Shown here piece by piece: positions 16,010 to 25,370 of a DNA stretch of 64,000 bases. The translations under genes and the position numbers were made by a program. Source of the stretch: Phycisphaeraceae bacterium (lineage in GTDB: Bacteria > Planctomycetota > Phycisphaerae > Phycisphaerales > Phycisphaeraceae); the NCBI GenBank assembly GCA_029260595.1, contig JAJDCY010000010.1:1-64000 (forward strand), given 5' to 3'. Each line of letters starts with the position of its first letter. The first letter of the stretch is position 1. The notes beneath the pieces are model-generated. The model ran no database searches. It saw only the letters and a list, made by a program, of their open reading frames with translations, and was not told where the DNA came from.

Positions 16010-17890
16010 ATGTGTGGAATCATCGCCTACGTGGGCAGCAAGCCGGCCGCACCGTTGTTGGTCGAGGGCTTAAAACGCCTTGAGTACCGCGGCTACGACT
16101 CCGCAGGCATGGCCATCGTTACCGACCAGGGCACCCGCATCCTCAAAGCCGTCGGCCGCGTCAGCGTCCTCGAAGACCAAGCCAACTCCGCCGGCGACGT
16201 CGTCGGCCGACTCGGCATCGCCCACACTCGCTGGGCCACCCACGGCGGGCCCACCCAGGTCAACGCCCACCCGCACACCGGCACGACGGCTGACGGGCAC
16301 ACCGTTTCGGTCGTCCACAACGGGATCATCGAGAACCACTCAACGCTGCGAAAATACCTTGCCGAGAAAGGCCACAAGTTCGTCTCCGAGACCGACACCG
16401 AGGTCCTCTCCGCCCTGATCGCCCAGCTCTACCACGGCGACCTCGAAGCCGCCGTGCAAAGCGCGCTGCGCGAGATCAAAGGCGCCTACGCCATCGCCGT
16501 CACCTGCGACCGCGAACCGCACACACTCGTCTGCGCCCGCAAGGGCTCGCCGCTGATCATCGGCATCGCCGACCAGGCCTACATCGTCGCGTCTGACGCA
16601 TCAGCCATTGTCTCGCACACCACGCAGGTCATCACGCTCGACGACTACCAGGTCGCCAAACTGTGCGCCGGGCCCAACGATTCCAATACCGCTGCCGGCG
16701 GCCCGTGGTCGGTCGACTTCAAAACCACCACGATCGACAACGTGCCCGTCCCGCTCGAGATCCAGGAGCTCGAACTCGACCTCGAGCAGATCGAACTCGG
16801 CAGCTACCCGCACTACATGCTCAAAGAGATCATGGAGCAGCCCGAAGCCATCCGCGACTGCCTCCGCGGCCGCATCGACATGCGCGAGGCACGGGTCGTG
16901 CTCGGCGGGCTTAGCGCGCGCACACGCGAGTTGGTCCGCGCCAAGCGCTTCGTTCTGACCGCCCAGGGCACCGCGTATCACGCCGGCCTGATCGGCGAGT
17001 ACCTCATCGAAGACCTCGCCCGCGTCCCCGCCCGCTGCGAGTACGCCAGCGAGTTTCGCTACCGCAATCCGATCATCGAGGACGGCACGATCATCACCGC
17101 GATCAGCCAGTCCGGCGAGACAGCCGACACTCTCGCCGCCCTGCGTGAAGCCAAAGAACGCGGCGCACTCGCGCTAGGCGCCGTCAATGCCGTCGGCTCG
17201 TCAATCGCGCGCGAGACCGACGCCGGCGTTTATCTCCGGGTCGGCCCCGAAATCGGTGTTGCATCGACCAAAGCCTTCGTCGGGCAGGTCGCCGTGCTCA
17301 CACTCCTGGCCCTGTACATCGGCCGGCGAAAGCATCTGCCCGAGCTCGCCGTGCGCGAGTACCTCGCCGAACTCGACCGCCTACCCGCTCACATCCAGCG
17401 GGTGCTCGAGCAGTCCGACCACATCAACCAGTGTGTGCAGCAATACATCGACCGCAATAACTGGCTGTTCCTCGGCCGCGGCTACAACTACCCCGTCGCG
17501 CTCGAAGGCGCCCTCAAACTCAAAGAGATCTCCTACATCCACGCCGAAGGGATGCCCGCCGCGGAGATGAAACACGGCCCGATCGCGCTGATCGACGACG
17601 GCATGCCCGTCGTCTTCATCGCCACCAAGGGCAGCCAGTACGAGAAGGTCCTGTCCAACATCGCCGAGGCCCGCGCCCGCGGCGGCCGCATCATCGCCGT
17701 CGCGACCGAAGGCGACGACACCATCCACAGCCACGCCGACTCCGTCTTCTTCGTCCCCGCAGTGCCCGAGCCGCTTCAGCCGCTGCTCACATCGATACCG
17801 CTGCAACTGGTCGCCTACCACGCAGCCGTCCTCCGCGGCCACGACGTCGACAAGCCCCGAAACCTCGCCAAGAGCGTCACCGTCGAGTGA
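16010..17890 (+). CDS. glmS: Glutamine--fructose-6-phosphate aminotransferase (isomerising)
   Basis: Makes glucosamine-6-phosphate from fructose-6-phosphate and glutamine, the first step toward UDP-GlcNAc for cell wall and surface glycans (EC 2.6.1.16). The protein is 626 aa and starts MCGIIAYVG, so Cys2 becomes the N-terminal glutaminase nucleophile. It has the RWATHGGPT and HNGIIENH motifs, two SIS domains (SQSGETADTLAAL; EGALKLKEISYIHAEGMPAAEMKHGP) and the classic C-terminus NLAKSVTVE. AAAGGG lies about 9 bases upstream. I see no glmS ribozyme consensus in the 130-base leader. Confidence 0.97.
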   Translation: MCGIIAYVGSKPAAPLLVEGLKRLEYRGYDSAGMAIVTDQGTRILKAVGRVSVLEDQANSAGDVVGRLGIAHTRWATHGGPTQVNAHPHTGTTADGHTVSVVHNGIIENHSTLRKYLAEKGHKFVSETDTEVLSALIAQLYHGDLEAAVQSALREIKGAYAIAVTCDREPHTLVCARKGSPLIIGIADQAYIVASDASAIVSHTTQVITLDDYQVAKLCAGPNDSNTAAGGPWSVDFKTTTIDNVPVPLEIQELELDLEQIELGSYPHYMLKEIMEQPEAIRDCLRGRIDMREARVVLGGLSARTRELVRAKRFVLTAQGTAYHAGLIGEYLIEDLARVPARCEYASEFRYRNPIIEDGTIITAISQSGETADTLAALREAKERGALALGAVNAVGSSIARETDAGVYLRVGPEIGVASTKAFVGQVAVLTLLALYIGRRKHLPELAVREYLAELDRLPAHIQRVLEQSDHINQCVQQYIDRNNWLFLGRGYNYPVALEGALKLKEISYIHAEGMPAAEMKHGPIALIDDGMPVVFIATKGSQYEKVLSNIAEARARGGRIIAVATEGDDTIHSHADSVFFVPAVPEPLQPLLTSIPLQLVAYHAAVLRGHDVDKPRNLAKSVTVE

Positions 17891-18003
17891 CCCCGCAGAC
17901 GCCACTTGCCGCGGACCAGTCCCAATCTCGCCCCGGTGGTTCCCGCACCGCGACGAACCTGCTAACATAACCCCTGTTGTTTCCAATCAGGGGTCACAAA
18001 ACC

Positions 18004-18513
18004 ATGCCGAAGACACGCTTATTAACCGGTGGGCTGATCCTGTCGCTCGCCCTGCTCAACGGGTGCGCCACGTACGTCAACATCCCGGCCCAGGTCGGCG
18101 ATATTGCCAACAACGACCCGAATCACCGCACCGTCCGGGCCGTCGAACTTGTCGCACTACAAGCCGTCATCGCCGAGCACCCCATGCTCACCCCGTTCGA
18201 GCTGGTGCTCCCCGCCGGCACGCTGCCCCGTCATTACGAGCAGATGGTGCCCGAGGTCAGCATCCACGCCACGTGGGCCGGCCAGAACCCCGATGCCGAT
18301 CTACCCGTCTTAGAAGTCCGACAGGTGCGCATTCGCAACGACGCGGCACAGGTCGATATCGTTCGCCCGTCGAACCCGATGGACTTCGCCGCGCCGCCGC
18401 AACTTCTCACCGTCGCGCTCGACTGGGACGTACTCGCCGGGTGGGGGCCGAAGCGCGTACGCCTCTGGCACGGCAGCGTCGAAGAAGCGCTGGACCGAAG
18501 CCACGCACCGTGA
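18004..18513 (+). CDS. Uncharacterised lipoprotein, 169 aa
   Basis: The lipoprotein signal MPKTRLLTGGLILSLALLNGC ends at a lipobox Cys21. The rest is a small beta-rich domain with no family I recognise (ELVLPAGTLPRHYEQMVPEVSIHATW, LLTVALDWDVLAGWGPKRVRLWHG). AGGGG lies 11 bases before the ATG. The 5' leader holds a 6-bp hairpin (CCCCTG...CAGGGG, about 17971-17994). It lies just upstream of a second exported protein and both probably share a transcript. Confidence 0.78.
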   Translation: MPKTRLLTGGLILSLALLNGCATYVNIPAQVGDIANNDPNHRTVRAVELVALQAVIAEHPMLTPFELVLPAGTLPRHYEQMVPEVSIHATWAGQNPDADLPVLEVRQVRIRNDAAQVDIVRPSNPMDFAAPPQLLTVALDWDVLAGWGPKRVRLWHGSVEEALDRSHAP

Positions 18514-18584
18514 GCATGTTGGCACACGCAGGTTATTTGTTCCAACCATCATCGGCGATGCGGCCGAGCCGCAGGGGTATAGAC

Positions 18585-19217
18585 ATGGTTAAGTACTGTT
18601 CAGCATCGCTGGCCATCCTCTTGGTATTCGCACCCGCCCCGCCCGCACTCGCAGCCGACGGGCCCGCGACAACACAGCCCACAGCGTCGGCGACAACACA
18701 GCCGGCCGACACCGCGCCCACAACCCAACCGTCCGCCGAGCAGGTCCAGAGCGATCTGCTCGATCAGTTGCGCGACGGCCCGGTGATACAGCCGACCCGC
18801 CCGGCCCAGGCCCAAACCAGCCAAACCACGATTGACCCCGCGCATCCCGACGGCGCGATCCCGCCGCTGGCCGAATCCGTCGATATCGACATGAGCGTCC
18901 TCGGCGTTGCGCCCGGCGCCGACCCGCCAAAACTACTCCGCGAGGGACAGTACATCGTCAACCGCCGCGGCCACCTGCATCGCGATCCGGGTAGTGGCCG
19001 CACACTGTTTGTGTTCGAAGCCGACGCCGAGCAGTCACCCGAAACGCCGATGGTGCTCGTCCCCTGCCAGACACTACAAAACATGGAAGACATCGTCCTC
19101 GAACGAGGCCAGCAGACCGTGTTCATCACTTCCGGGCAGGCGCTCGTCTACCGCGGCGTGAATTTCCTGCTGCCGACCATGATGAAAGTCGCCGTCGACC
19201 GCGGCAACCTCCACTAG
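18585..19217 (+). CDS. Exported protein with Thr/Gln/Pro-rich linker, 210 aa
   Basis: A cleavable signal peptide (MVKYCSASLAILLVF...PALA, about 25 residues) is followed by a low-complexity linker of repeated TTQP units and then a conserved-looking C-terminal domain of about 100 residues. That domain has LLREGQYIVNRRGHLHRDPGSGR, a VLVPCQTLQNMEDIV block and a final LVYRGVNFLLPTMM. This pattern (a declaration of a value, a preferred length or mode, and a closing YRGxNFLLPT) occurs in other planctomycete exported proteins, but no function is known. AGGGG lies 8 bases before the ATG. Confidence 0.8.
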   Translation: MVKYCSASLAILLVFAPAPPALAADGPATTQPTASATTQPADTAPTTQPSAEQVQSDLLDQLRDGPVIQPTRPAQAQTSQTTIDPAHPDGAIPPLAESVDIDMSVLGVAPGADPPKLLREGQYIVNRRGHLHRDPGSGRTLFVFEADAEQSPETPMVLVPCQTLQNMEDIVLERGQQTVFITSGQALVYRGVNFLLPTMMKVAVDRGNLH

Positions 19218-19248
19218 ACGCTCAGCGACACCATCGACGCGTGCGACC

Positions 19249-19476
19249 ATGCCACTCTACGAATACCACTGCGAATCCTGTGGCCAAACCCACGACGCCC
19301 TGTGCCCGATGGATCAAGCCGACGCTCCGCTGACGTGCGAGCACTGCGGCAGTGATCAAACTCACCGCGTCCAAAGTGTTTTCACTGCCGGCGCGAGCGC
19401 GGCACCGAGCACCCCACTTCCGATGCGTGGCTGCGGCCGATGCGGCGATCCCACCGGCCCATGCGGGATGGGTTGA
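19249..19476 (+). CDS. FmdB-family zinc ribbon protein
   Basis: A 75-aa protein starting MPLYEYHCESCGQTHDAL, the signature of the FmdB/CxxC_CXXC_SSSS regulatory-protein family. Two CxxC pairs (CESC and CEHC) form a zinc ribbon, followed by a short Ser/Ala linker and an extra Cys/Gly-rich tail (GCGRCGDPTGPCGMG). Family members are often near translation or amide-utilisation genes, but their biochemical role is not settled. It follows the exported protein by 31 bases. Confidence 0.85.
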   Translation: MPLYEYHCESCGQTHDALCPMDQADAPLTCEHCGSDQTHRVQSVFTAGASAAPSTPLPMRGCGRCGDPTGPCGMG

Positions 19477-19506
19477 TTGTGCGCGGCTTGGGTAGTCCGC
19501 CGCCGC

Positions 19507-20199
19507 TCACCCGTGCGACTTGATCCGATACACCCGCGCCAGCAACGACTGCACATCGCTCGGCGGCTCATCTGCGACGAGCGCCTGATCGATCCACCCG
19601 GTCGCCGCGGCCCGGTTCTCACCCAATTCCAACAGGAACTTGAGCGCCTCGCGGACGATGACCGGCTCCGCGTGATCTACTTGATCGCCGATAGCCGCTC
19701 CGACCCGCCCGCTCGACGCCGGTCCTTCAAGAAACCGATCAACCTTCCCACGCAGCGTGGCGATCACCGTCTCTGCGGTGCGCTTACCGATCTCCGGCAG
19801 GCTCTGCAGCACAGCCGAATCGTGGTCCACGATCGCCGCGGCGATCTGCCGGGTCGACATCGTCATCGCCCGCAGCGCCTTGCGATTGCCGATCCCCTTG
19901 CACGTCGTGAACAGCTCGAAAAACTGGCGGTCCTCGATGCACGTGAACCCGGCCAACCGCGGGATCATCGTCGCGCCCTGCCCCTGCGATTCGAGGTAGT
20001 CCTGAGTCCGCAGCACGATCGATTCGCCGATCGACCCGCCCAGCCGCGCCGCCGAGTACGCGGTCAGCATCACCTCGTACGTCAGCCCACAACGCTGATC
20101 GCACGCACGGTGATCCGCCGCCACCGCGCCGCCCGGCACCCACACGTAGGCCGCACCGTTCTCGATCGATTCAAGGACACCCTGGATACTCGCGATCAT
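19507..20199 (-). CDS. ruvA: Holliday junction branch migration protein RuvA, divergent
   Basis: RuvA binds four-way junctions as a tetramer and loads the RuvB motor during recombinational repair. The 230-aa protein keeps the three-domain plan: an N-terminal OB fold starting MIASIQGVLESIEN with the GLTYEV strand, two helix-hairpin-helix motifs (TTCKGIGNRKAL and LQSLPEIGKRTAETVI) and a C-terminal helical domain (VIVREALKFLLELG). It is about 25 residues longer than usual because of inserts in the OB fold, one near residues 23-38 that includes a Cys pair (RACDQRCG) and one around residue 70. No ruvB or ruvC is adjacent. Confidence 0.88.
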   Translation of the reverse strand: MIASIQGVLESIENGAAYVWVPGGAVAADHRACDQRCGLTYEVMLTAYSAARLGGSIGESIVLRTQDYLESQGQGATMIPRLAGFTCIEDRQFFELFTTCKGIGNRKALRAMTMSTRQIAAAIVDHDSAVLQSLPEIGKRTAETVIATLRGKVDRFLEGPASSGRVGAAIGDQVDHAEPVIVREALKFLLELGENRAAATGWIDQALVADEPPSDVQSLLARVYRIKSHG

Positions 20200-20313
20200 A
20201 GTCGCCGATGATAACCGCCCGCCGCCTCAACAGCCGCGACCGCGCACAAAAACAGCACGCGATCGACCATCACGCCCATCAAACAAAAAAAGAAGTATGT
20301 AATCGAACGGCCG

Positions 20314-22785
20314 TTAGACCCCGCGGCGGCGGCCCGGCCGGGCACCGCCCAGACACGCCACACCGACCCCCAGCAGGACCATCGTGGCTGGCTCCGGTGT
20401 CGTCAACGTGTCAACCCCCAGCGATGCCGCCAAGCTGTCGAACACCGACAAAAACTGACTATCACCGCCCTGGATCAGACTTCCTTGCAACAGCCCGAGG
20501 TCGTCGGCGTCCACAAACCCGTCAGCATTGAAATCACCCAGGCCCCAACTCCGCGCACCGGGGTTTGTATCGAACGACCCGGCCACGATCACCAGGTCAA
20601 TCAGATCAACATCACCGTCAAGGTTCGCATCACCCGGTAGCGCCGACAGCGACAAGACCAACGCCGTCGCCCCATAGTTAGGCATCACGATCAACCCCGC
20701 CGCCAGTGCGCTGCTATCGACCGTGCCGAATTCACTCGCCCCGATCCGCGACCCGTACGTCAGCACCTCAAACTCGTCGAGCGGCAACGGGTCAAACCCA
20801 TCGATCGCGCTGACCTGGATCGTCCCGCTCAGGTCCACACTCCCCGTGACCTGCAGCACATCAAAGTCACCGCTCGCCGGTGTCCCGCCAAGCTCCACCT
20901 CGAACGTCCCGCCCGAGTCCTGGCCGTAGTCACCGTCAATTAGCAGCGTCCCCGCCGAGCCACCCGGCCCGACGATCCCACCGCTGTTGGTCACCGTCGC
21001 GGTCACCTCCCCGTCCCCGCCAAGCTTGCCCCGCGTCTGGATCTCAACGCCGTTGAGCACCGTCAGGTCCGTCCCCGCCGCCAACCGCAACTCAGCCGTG
21101 CCCGAAACCGTCGAACCAATCGTCAGGCTCTTGACCGTCTTGCTCGCCAGCGCCGATCCGCTGACCACCACCGAGCCCTCGGGGTCGATGAACGTGTCGT
21201 GCAGTTGATTGGGCGCGATCCCGACCGTCCAGTTCAGCCGCTCATCCCAGTCGCCACTCGCCGCGTTGCGCCAGTGGACCTCGGGCGTAAACAAAAACAG
21301 CCCCTGCCGCCCATCGGCCAGCGACGCCTGGAAGGCCACCTGTCCGGAGTCATTCATCGCTTCGTGCCCGCCGGCGCTCAGCTCGGTGAACGCATCCACG
21401 TTGGTGATCGTGCTGCCCTCAAGCGCCTGTCCGGTGAACGCGACCGGGATGACTTCCTGCGGATCACCAACAAAGATCCCGATGTCGTCGGTAGTCATTG
21501 TGTTCTCGTTGAACAGCTTGGCTTCGAACATCACCTGGCCGGACTGGTTCTGGACCAGCACCCCGGTTGTTTCAAACAGTTGGTTGAATAACTGGCCCGT
21601 GCCCGGCGCCGGGTCACCGACCTGAACGACCCTGGATACCCCGGTTTCATCCCCGACATAAATCCCGTCGAACCAGAGGTTTGTGTTGGCCGGATCCGTG
21701 ATCTTGGCCACCGTCGCGATGAACGCAACCTCCCCGCTGTTGTTGATTGACACCGGTTTATCGAGGAACGCCCAACCGAACTCACTCCCGTCGACAATCG
21801 GTTCGGACCGACGGGCAATCTTGTCGGTGGTCGTCCCGTCACTGATGTAGACCCCCTCATTATCTGCAAAGCCGAACGGCGTGTTCTCCAGCGTTGCGCT
21901 GAAGGCCGCCTGCCCGCTATTGTTAATGCCTACCGTGTTAGAGTCACCGCCGAACGATCGAAAAGTGATCGGATCCTCGCCCTCGTCTACCTCCTCAGGT
22001 GCCACGTCACCGACGCGGGCGATCTTGATCGGAGCCGCGCCGCTGGTACTGCGAAACACCCCTGTGCCGAAGGTGCTAGGCGCGGTGAATGTTTGTGCGG
22101 TGAACGCCACGTGCCCGCCGTCGGCTTGGCTTGGAACACCGAAGCCGCCGAAAAAAGTCCCGCCCCCCGGGGCAGCCCCGTTCCTCACCGCAAGCTCGTG
22201 CACCGTGCCGGACACCTCCTGGTATATGCCCTTGCCAGCGGTCACGGACGCGTCAAACGCAACATCGCCATCCGCATTGACCCCGAAGATGCTGAAGTCC
22301 GAGAAGCCGCCCCCGTCTCGGACGACCTCGTGCATCGAGCCGCCGGAGTCGGTATAGATCCCCCGCCCCGGGTTTGCCCCGGCCAGAGTGACCAGGAACC
22401 CGACCGTCCCGCCCGTGTTCAATGCCGGGCCCGGCGTCGATATCCCGATCGTGAAGCTGTCATAGAATGTCGCCGGGTCGCCGGGGATCGCCTGATCGTT
22501 GCGGGCGATCTGGCTGATCACCCCGCCTGAATTCAAAAATACGCCCTCGTCGCTGGCCGAACCGCTGACCGACGCGACAAAAGAGACCTCGCCACTTTCG
22601 TTCAGCGAAGGCGGCTCGAATGAGAAAAACTGCCCGTCAGCCGACCCCCCGCTGTCCGGGGCGTCCGTGCCGGAGAGCACAATCGTACCGACCCCGGCTA
22701 CGACGGTCGCCGGGAGGCAAAGCCCGCCCGCGAGCACAGCCGCCAGGGCGATCGCCCGTTTCTGATGGTTTAAATATTGTCGCAT
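20314..22785 (-). CDS. PEP-CTERM protein with choice-of-anchor repeats and dockerin-like segment
   Basis: An 823-aa exported protein. The start at 22785 (MRQYLNHQKRAIAL) is followed by a signal peptide ending AGGLCLPATVVAG; GGAGG lies 10 bases upstream. The first 500 residues contain repeated units of the form LNxxGEVxFxAxxxG with GVFxxxxG, as in the planctomycete choice-of-anchor proteins. A strand-rich passenger-like section follows (LTIGSTVSGTAELRLAAGTDL). Near the end lies a calcium-binding dockerin-like pair (GDANLDGDVDLIDLV and GDFNADGFVDADDLG). The protein finishes with a PEP-CTERM tail: PEPATMVLLGVGVACLGG followed by RPGRRRG. Such tails are recognised by exosortase. Confidence 0.9.
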   Translation of the reverse strand: MRQYLNHQKRAIALAAVLAGGLCLPATVVAGVGTIVLSGTDAPDSGGSADGQFFSFEPPSLNESGEVSFVASVSGSASDEGVFLNSGGVISQIARNDQAIPGDPATFYDSFTIGISTPGPALNTGGTVGFLVTLAGANPGRGIYTDSGGSMHEVVRDGGGFSDFSIFGVNADGDVAFDASVTAGKGIYQEVSGTVHELAVRNGAAPGGGTFFGGFGVPSQADGGHVAFTAQTFTAPSTFGTGVFRSTSGAAPIKIARVGDVAPEEVDEGEDPITFRSFGGDSNTVGINNSGQAAFSATLENTPFGFADNEGVYISDGTTTDKIARRSEPIVDGSEFGWAFLDKPVSINNSGEVAFIATVAKITDPANTNLWFDGIYVGDETGVSRVVQVGDPAPGTGQLFNQLFETTGVLVQNQSGQVMFEAKLFNENTMTTDDIGIFVGDPQEVIPVAFTGQALEGSTITNVDAFTELSAGGHEAMNDSGQVAFQASLADGRQGLFLFTPEVHWRNAASGDWDERLNWTVGIAPNQLHDTFIDPEGSVVVSGSALASKTVKSLTIGSTVSGTAELRLAAGTDLTVLNGVEIQTRGKLGGDGEVTATVTNSGGIVGPGGSAGTLLIDGDYGQDSGGTFEVELGGTPASGDFDVLQVTGSVDLSGTIQVSAIDGFDPLPLDEFEVLTYGSRIGASEFGTVDSSALAAGLIVMPNYGATALVLSLSALPGDANLDGDVDLIDLVIVAGSFDTNPGARSWGLGDFNADGFVDADDLGLLQGSLIQGGDSQFLSVFDSLAASLGVDTLTTPEPATMVLLGVGVACLGGARPGRRRGV

Positions 22786-23166
22786 CGATGCTCTTCCTCC
22801 CTCGACCCAACGGCTCCGCGCCCGGGCGTATCCCCTACCGGTGCGGCCCGGTTCGCGAACGCTACGCGCGGCGCAATGCGAGAAAATCGTCCCTGGAAAG
22901 CGACCGCTCCCCGCCCGACTCTCGCTCTGTTGATCTCCCGCGGTCCACCGTGGGTGCCCTCGTCGGGCTGGTGAACCAACCGGGCAAAACCCCGATCGCA
23001 AGCCGAATCGCACGGCCACCACCCGAGTCCCTCCACTATCCGATCCCGAACCCTCCGGACGCACCCCAATCCCTCTAGGGGGCGCCGGTGCTATCTCTTC
23101 TCCCAAGACCGCTCTCTGACGCCGTCAGCAAAGTGTTCTGCCGAACCCAGCCATCGACTCCGCTTA
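22786..23166. other. Leader/intergenic region upstream of the large PEP-CTERM gene
   Basis: No gene is visible in these 381 bases. They form the upstream region of the gene starting at 22785. The strand carries a good ribosome-binding site GGGAGG just before the start and a small inverted repeat CTGAC-GCC-GTCAG at 23116-23128. I see no convincing promoter pair. Long open frames across it have the composition of non-coding GC-rich sequence. Confidence 0.5.
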
Positions 23167-24012
23167 TTAGCTAACTTCCCGCCCCCGCTTCGGCCGAGCC
23201 ATCCACAGCCCACCCGCAAGCAACATCGCCAACGATGCCGGCTCGGGAACATCAAGGATCATGAGTTGCAGGTCGGGGTTCACCCCAGTTGCTCCGGGTT
23301 GGCCACCGTCAACCGGACTATCATTTTGACCGAATGTGATCTCTGGGGCAGCGCCTGCAGCATCAGAGAAAACATTCTCTCCGACGGATAAAAACAGATT
23401 TAGTGGGGCGTGTTGGCCGTCCCCACCGGTTAACCCGTCGCCGCTAACAGTGAGGTCAAATTCCGCGAGAAGAAACGCGCCCTTTTCCGCGTCGTAGAGT
23501 AAGTCGGTACGGAACGAAGACGTGGCTTGGCCACGGTTGCCGTCATCGATGCCGACAGAATTCCCACCCGCCGGTAATGCAAAGCCACCCGACGCTCGCA
23601 TATTCTCGATAAGTAATTGTGAACCCGGTGCCCCAAGCTGCCCTGTGTTCGTGCCGCTCCACCTTACGTCGTCTGTTGCGAGCTCAAGGATGTTTCCACC
23701 GCCAAGCGGGATAAACTGAGTGATGCCAGCGTTAAATACCGTGCTCCGGGTAACGGACACTTCCGCGCTAGGGATTTCAAGGCTGAGGTTCAACGCAAAC
23801 CCAATAACCTGCTGCATGGGTGCTGGCACCGCATAAATCCCGAACGTCTCTGTCTCGCCGCGAACAATGCTTGCGTTGGGAATGCTATTCAAGTCCAACT
23901 CATTTTCGCTAAGCGCCTGCACAAATAGTGAAAGAGCATTGGCGTGGGTTGAAAAAAAGAGCACAGAAACAACAAACGCTAGCAACGTAACGTAAATCTT
24001 TGTGCATTTCAT
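23167..24012 (-). CDS. PEP-CTERM exported protein, 281 aa
   Basis: It begins with a clear signal peptide (MKCTKIYVTLLAFVVSVLFFSTHANA, cleavage after residue 26) and ends with VPEPASLAMLLAGGLWMA followed by RPKRGRE, a full PEP-CTERM sorting tail. The body is a single beta-rich domain of about 220 residues (GFALNLSLEIPSAEV, FLLAEFDLTVSGDGL) that looks like a cohesin-like or choice-of-anchor fold; I do not recognise a named family. GGAGG lies about 9 bases before the ATG. The gene has lower GC than the genes around it. Confidence 0.87.
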   Translation of the reverse strand: MKCTKIYVTLLAFVVSVLFFSTHANALSLFVQALSENELDLNSIPNASIVRGETETFGIYAVPAPMQQVIGFALNLSLEIPSAEVSVTRSTVFNAGITQFIPLGGGNILELATDDVRWSGTNTGQLGAPGSQLLIENMRASGGFALPAGGNSVGIDDGNRGQATSSFRTDLLYDAEKGAFLLAEFDLTVSGDGLTGGDGQHAPLNLFLSVGENVFSDAAGAAPEITFGQNDSPVDGGQPGATGVNPDLQLMILDVPEPASLAMLLAGGLWMARPKRGREVS

Positions 24013-24105
24013 ATTACATATCCTCCGTTAGGGAATCACACCCTGCTCATTCTTAGTCTAAGGCTGCGAGGCAACAATTACACGTTTATCGCTGATTTTT
24101 CTCGG

Positions 24106-25185
24106 CTACCCAAGACGCCGACGCCTGACCGAAAGTCCCGAAAGAAGCGTTGCCATTAAGACCGCAACTGCCGACGGTTCTGGTACGGAGATAAGTCCCG
24201 CGCTTTGTAACTGTTCAAGTACCAATGCCGAATCAACCAGCGGGTCGGCTGTCAGCAAGTTTACAAACGGTACGATGTCCAAATTGTTCAGCCCGTTCAT
24301 CTGATTGATGTCGCCCCGAGCATTGGGATCAAGCAGCGGGAACTGAGCCGCATATCCAGTTGGATCAACCAGCGCCGTAACAAACGGGACGATGTCCAGG
24401 TTATTAACCACAAGATCCCCGTTCATATCCCCCAGCACGAACGTATCAATATGGGCGATCTCGAACGCGAAGTCGAACTGCTCAGAAAACGTATCTTCCG
24501 CTACCGCGTCGAATGCTACGACGCGGCCGCTGACGCTCACCGGCGTCGTCATGCCCGGCTCGGGGTTGGGCACGACCAACTGGACCAAGTCCCAAGTGCC
24601 TGTCCCACCAAGCCTTGCCACCTCGGCACTGAGGAAAGAGCCGAAGACTTTTTGCGACGCATTGCCGAAGTTGCCCGGTTCGAGCGAAGCGTCGATCCCG
24701 TCTTCATCCGGCTGCTCGATCGCGAACCAGTCGCCATCCTGGAAGGTTTGTCCGGCAGGCGTCTGTGCCCCAAGAAAGTGCGTGTCCACGGTGCTGGGCC
24801 CGAGCCCTAGCTCGAACGGATCGCTCAGATCGGGCGTCTCGGCGACTGGAGGGGCGACAGAATCCTGAAAAGGGTGCTCCTGGTGGAAGACATTCCCATT
24901 CGTGGAAGTAAATCCTCCGTCAAATCCGAGTGGAGCAAGTCCAGTCTTGGGCACGACCTGCAGGTCCACGCTGATCAGCGTCCCGCCTTGGCCGACCGGG
25001 GTGATGTTGTCGATGTGCCACTCAAAAAGAGTCATCGAACTGGCATTCGGTGGGTTCGTCGGCGTGATCAGGACACCCGCCTCAGCCGCCGCAGCACCAA
25101 CCCCCAGCACAACTCCCGCTGCGAGCATACCGGCTCTGCCAGCCCACCATGGTTTCAATTCAGCCACTGCTATCCCCTTTCCCAC
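24106..25185 (-). CDS. PEP-CTERM exported protein with dockerin-like segment, 359 aa
   Basis: Signal peptide (GRAGMLAAGVVLGVGAAAAEA), a beta-rich domain of about 200 residues, then two dockerin-like calcium loops (GDMNGDLVVNNLDIVPF and GDINQMNGLNNLDIVPF) and a PEP-CTERM tail (VPEPSAVAVLMATLLSGL, then SVRRRRLG). The two loops share NNLDIVPFV exactly, evidence of internal duplication. The first codon is a GTG at 25185; an in-frame GTG at 25167 has a closer ribosome-binding site (AAGGGG) and is equally possible. It forms a tandem array with the two preceding PEP-CTERM genes but has its own strong promoter. Confidence 0.87.
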   Translation of the reverse strand: MGKGIAVAELKPWWAGRAGMLAAGVVLGVGAAAAEAGVLITPTNPPNASSMTLFEWHIDNITPVGQGGTLISVDLQVVPKTGLAPLGFDGGFTSTNGNVFHQEHPFQDSVAPPVAETPDLSDPFELGLGPSTVDTHFLGAQTPAGQTFQDGDWFAIEQPDEDGIDASLEPGNFGNASQKVFGSFLSAEVARLGGTGTWDLVQLVVPNPEPGMTTPVSVSGRVVAFDAVAEDTFSEQFDFAFEIAHIDTFVLGDMNGDLVVNNLDIVPFVTALVDPTGYAAQFPLLDPNARGDINQMNGLNNLDIVPFVNLLTADPLVDSALVLEQLQSAGLISVPEPSAVAVLMATLLSGLSVRRRRLG

Positions 25186-25370
25186 GCATGGTCAGCCCTC
25201 CGCCGGCCGGCAATTTTCTACGCTAAAAAAATCTCGGCAAACCACTTCGGTGAAATCGCTTAACGCGTTTTCGGCAGGTCCAGATGCACTGGAAAATCGC
25301 TCTCTCACTCACGGGCCGGCGATACGACCATGCTGATCCGTACTGCTTGCACAGACATCACAACCGTTAA

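Noticed and set aside
20280..20313. Possible terminator of the large PEP-CTERM gene (palindrome AACGGCCGTT plus T-run)
   Set aside because: The palindrome has no loop to form a stable hairpin and the T-run is set off from it, so it does not meet the standard for a rho-independent terminator.
9637..22981. The 10-mer GGTTGGTTCA (minus strand) occurs in the leaders of both the G8 gene (9637-9646) and the large PEP-CTERM gene (22972-22981)
   Set aside because: With leaders of about 300 bases each, one shared 10-mer is only weakly unlikely by chance. The flanks do not align, and the distances to the start codons differ (72 and 187 bases).
22786..23106. Upstream extension of the large PEP-CTERM gene frame
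   Set aside because: The signal peptide starts at the ATG at 22785 with a good ribosome-binding site. The upstream residues are shadow-like and would bury the signal peptide.
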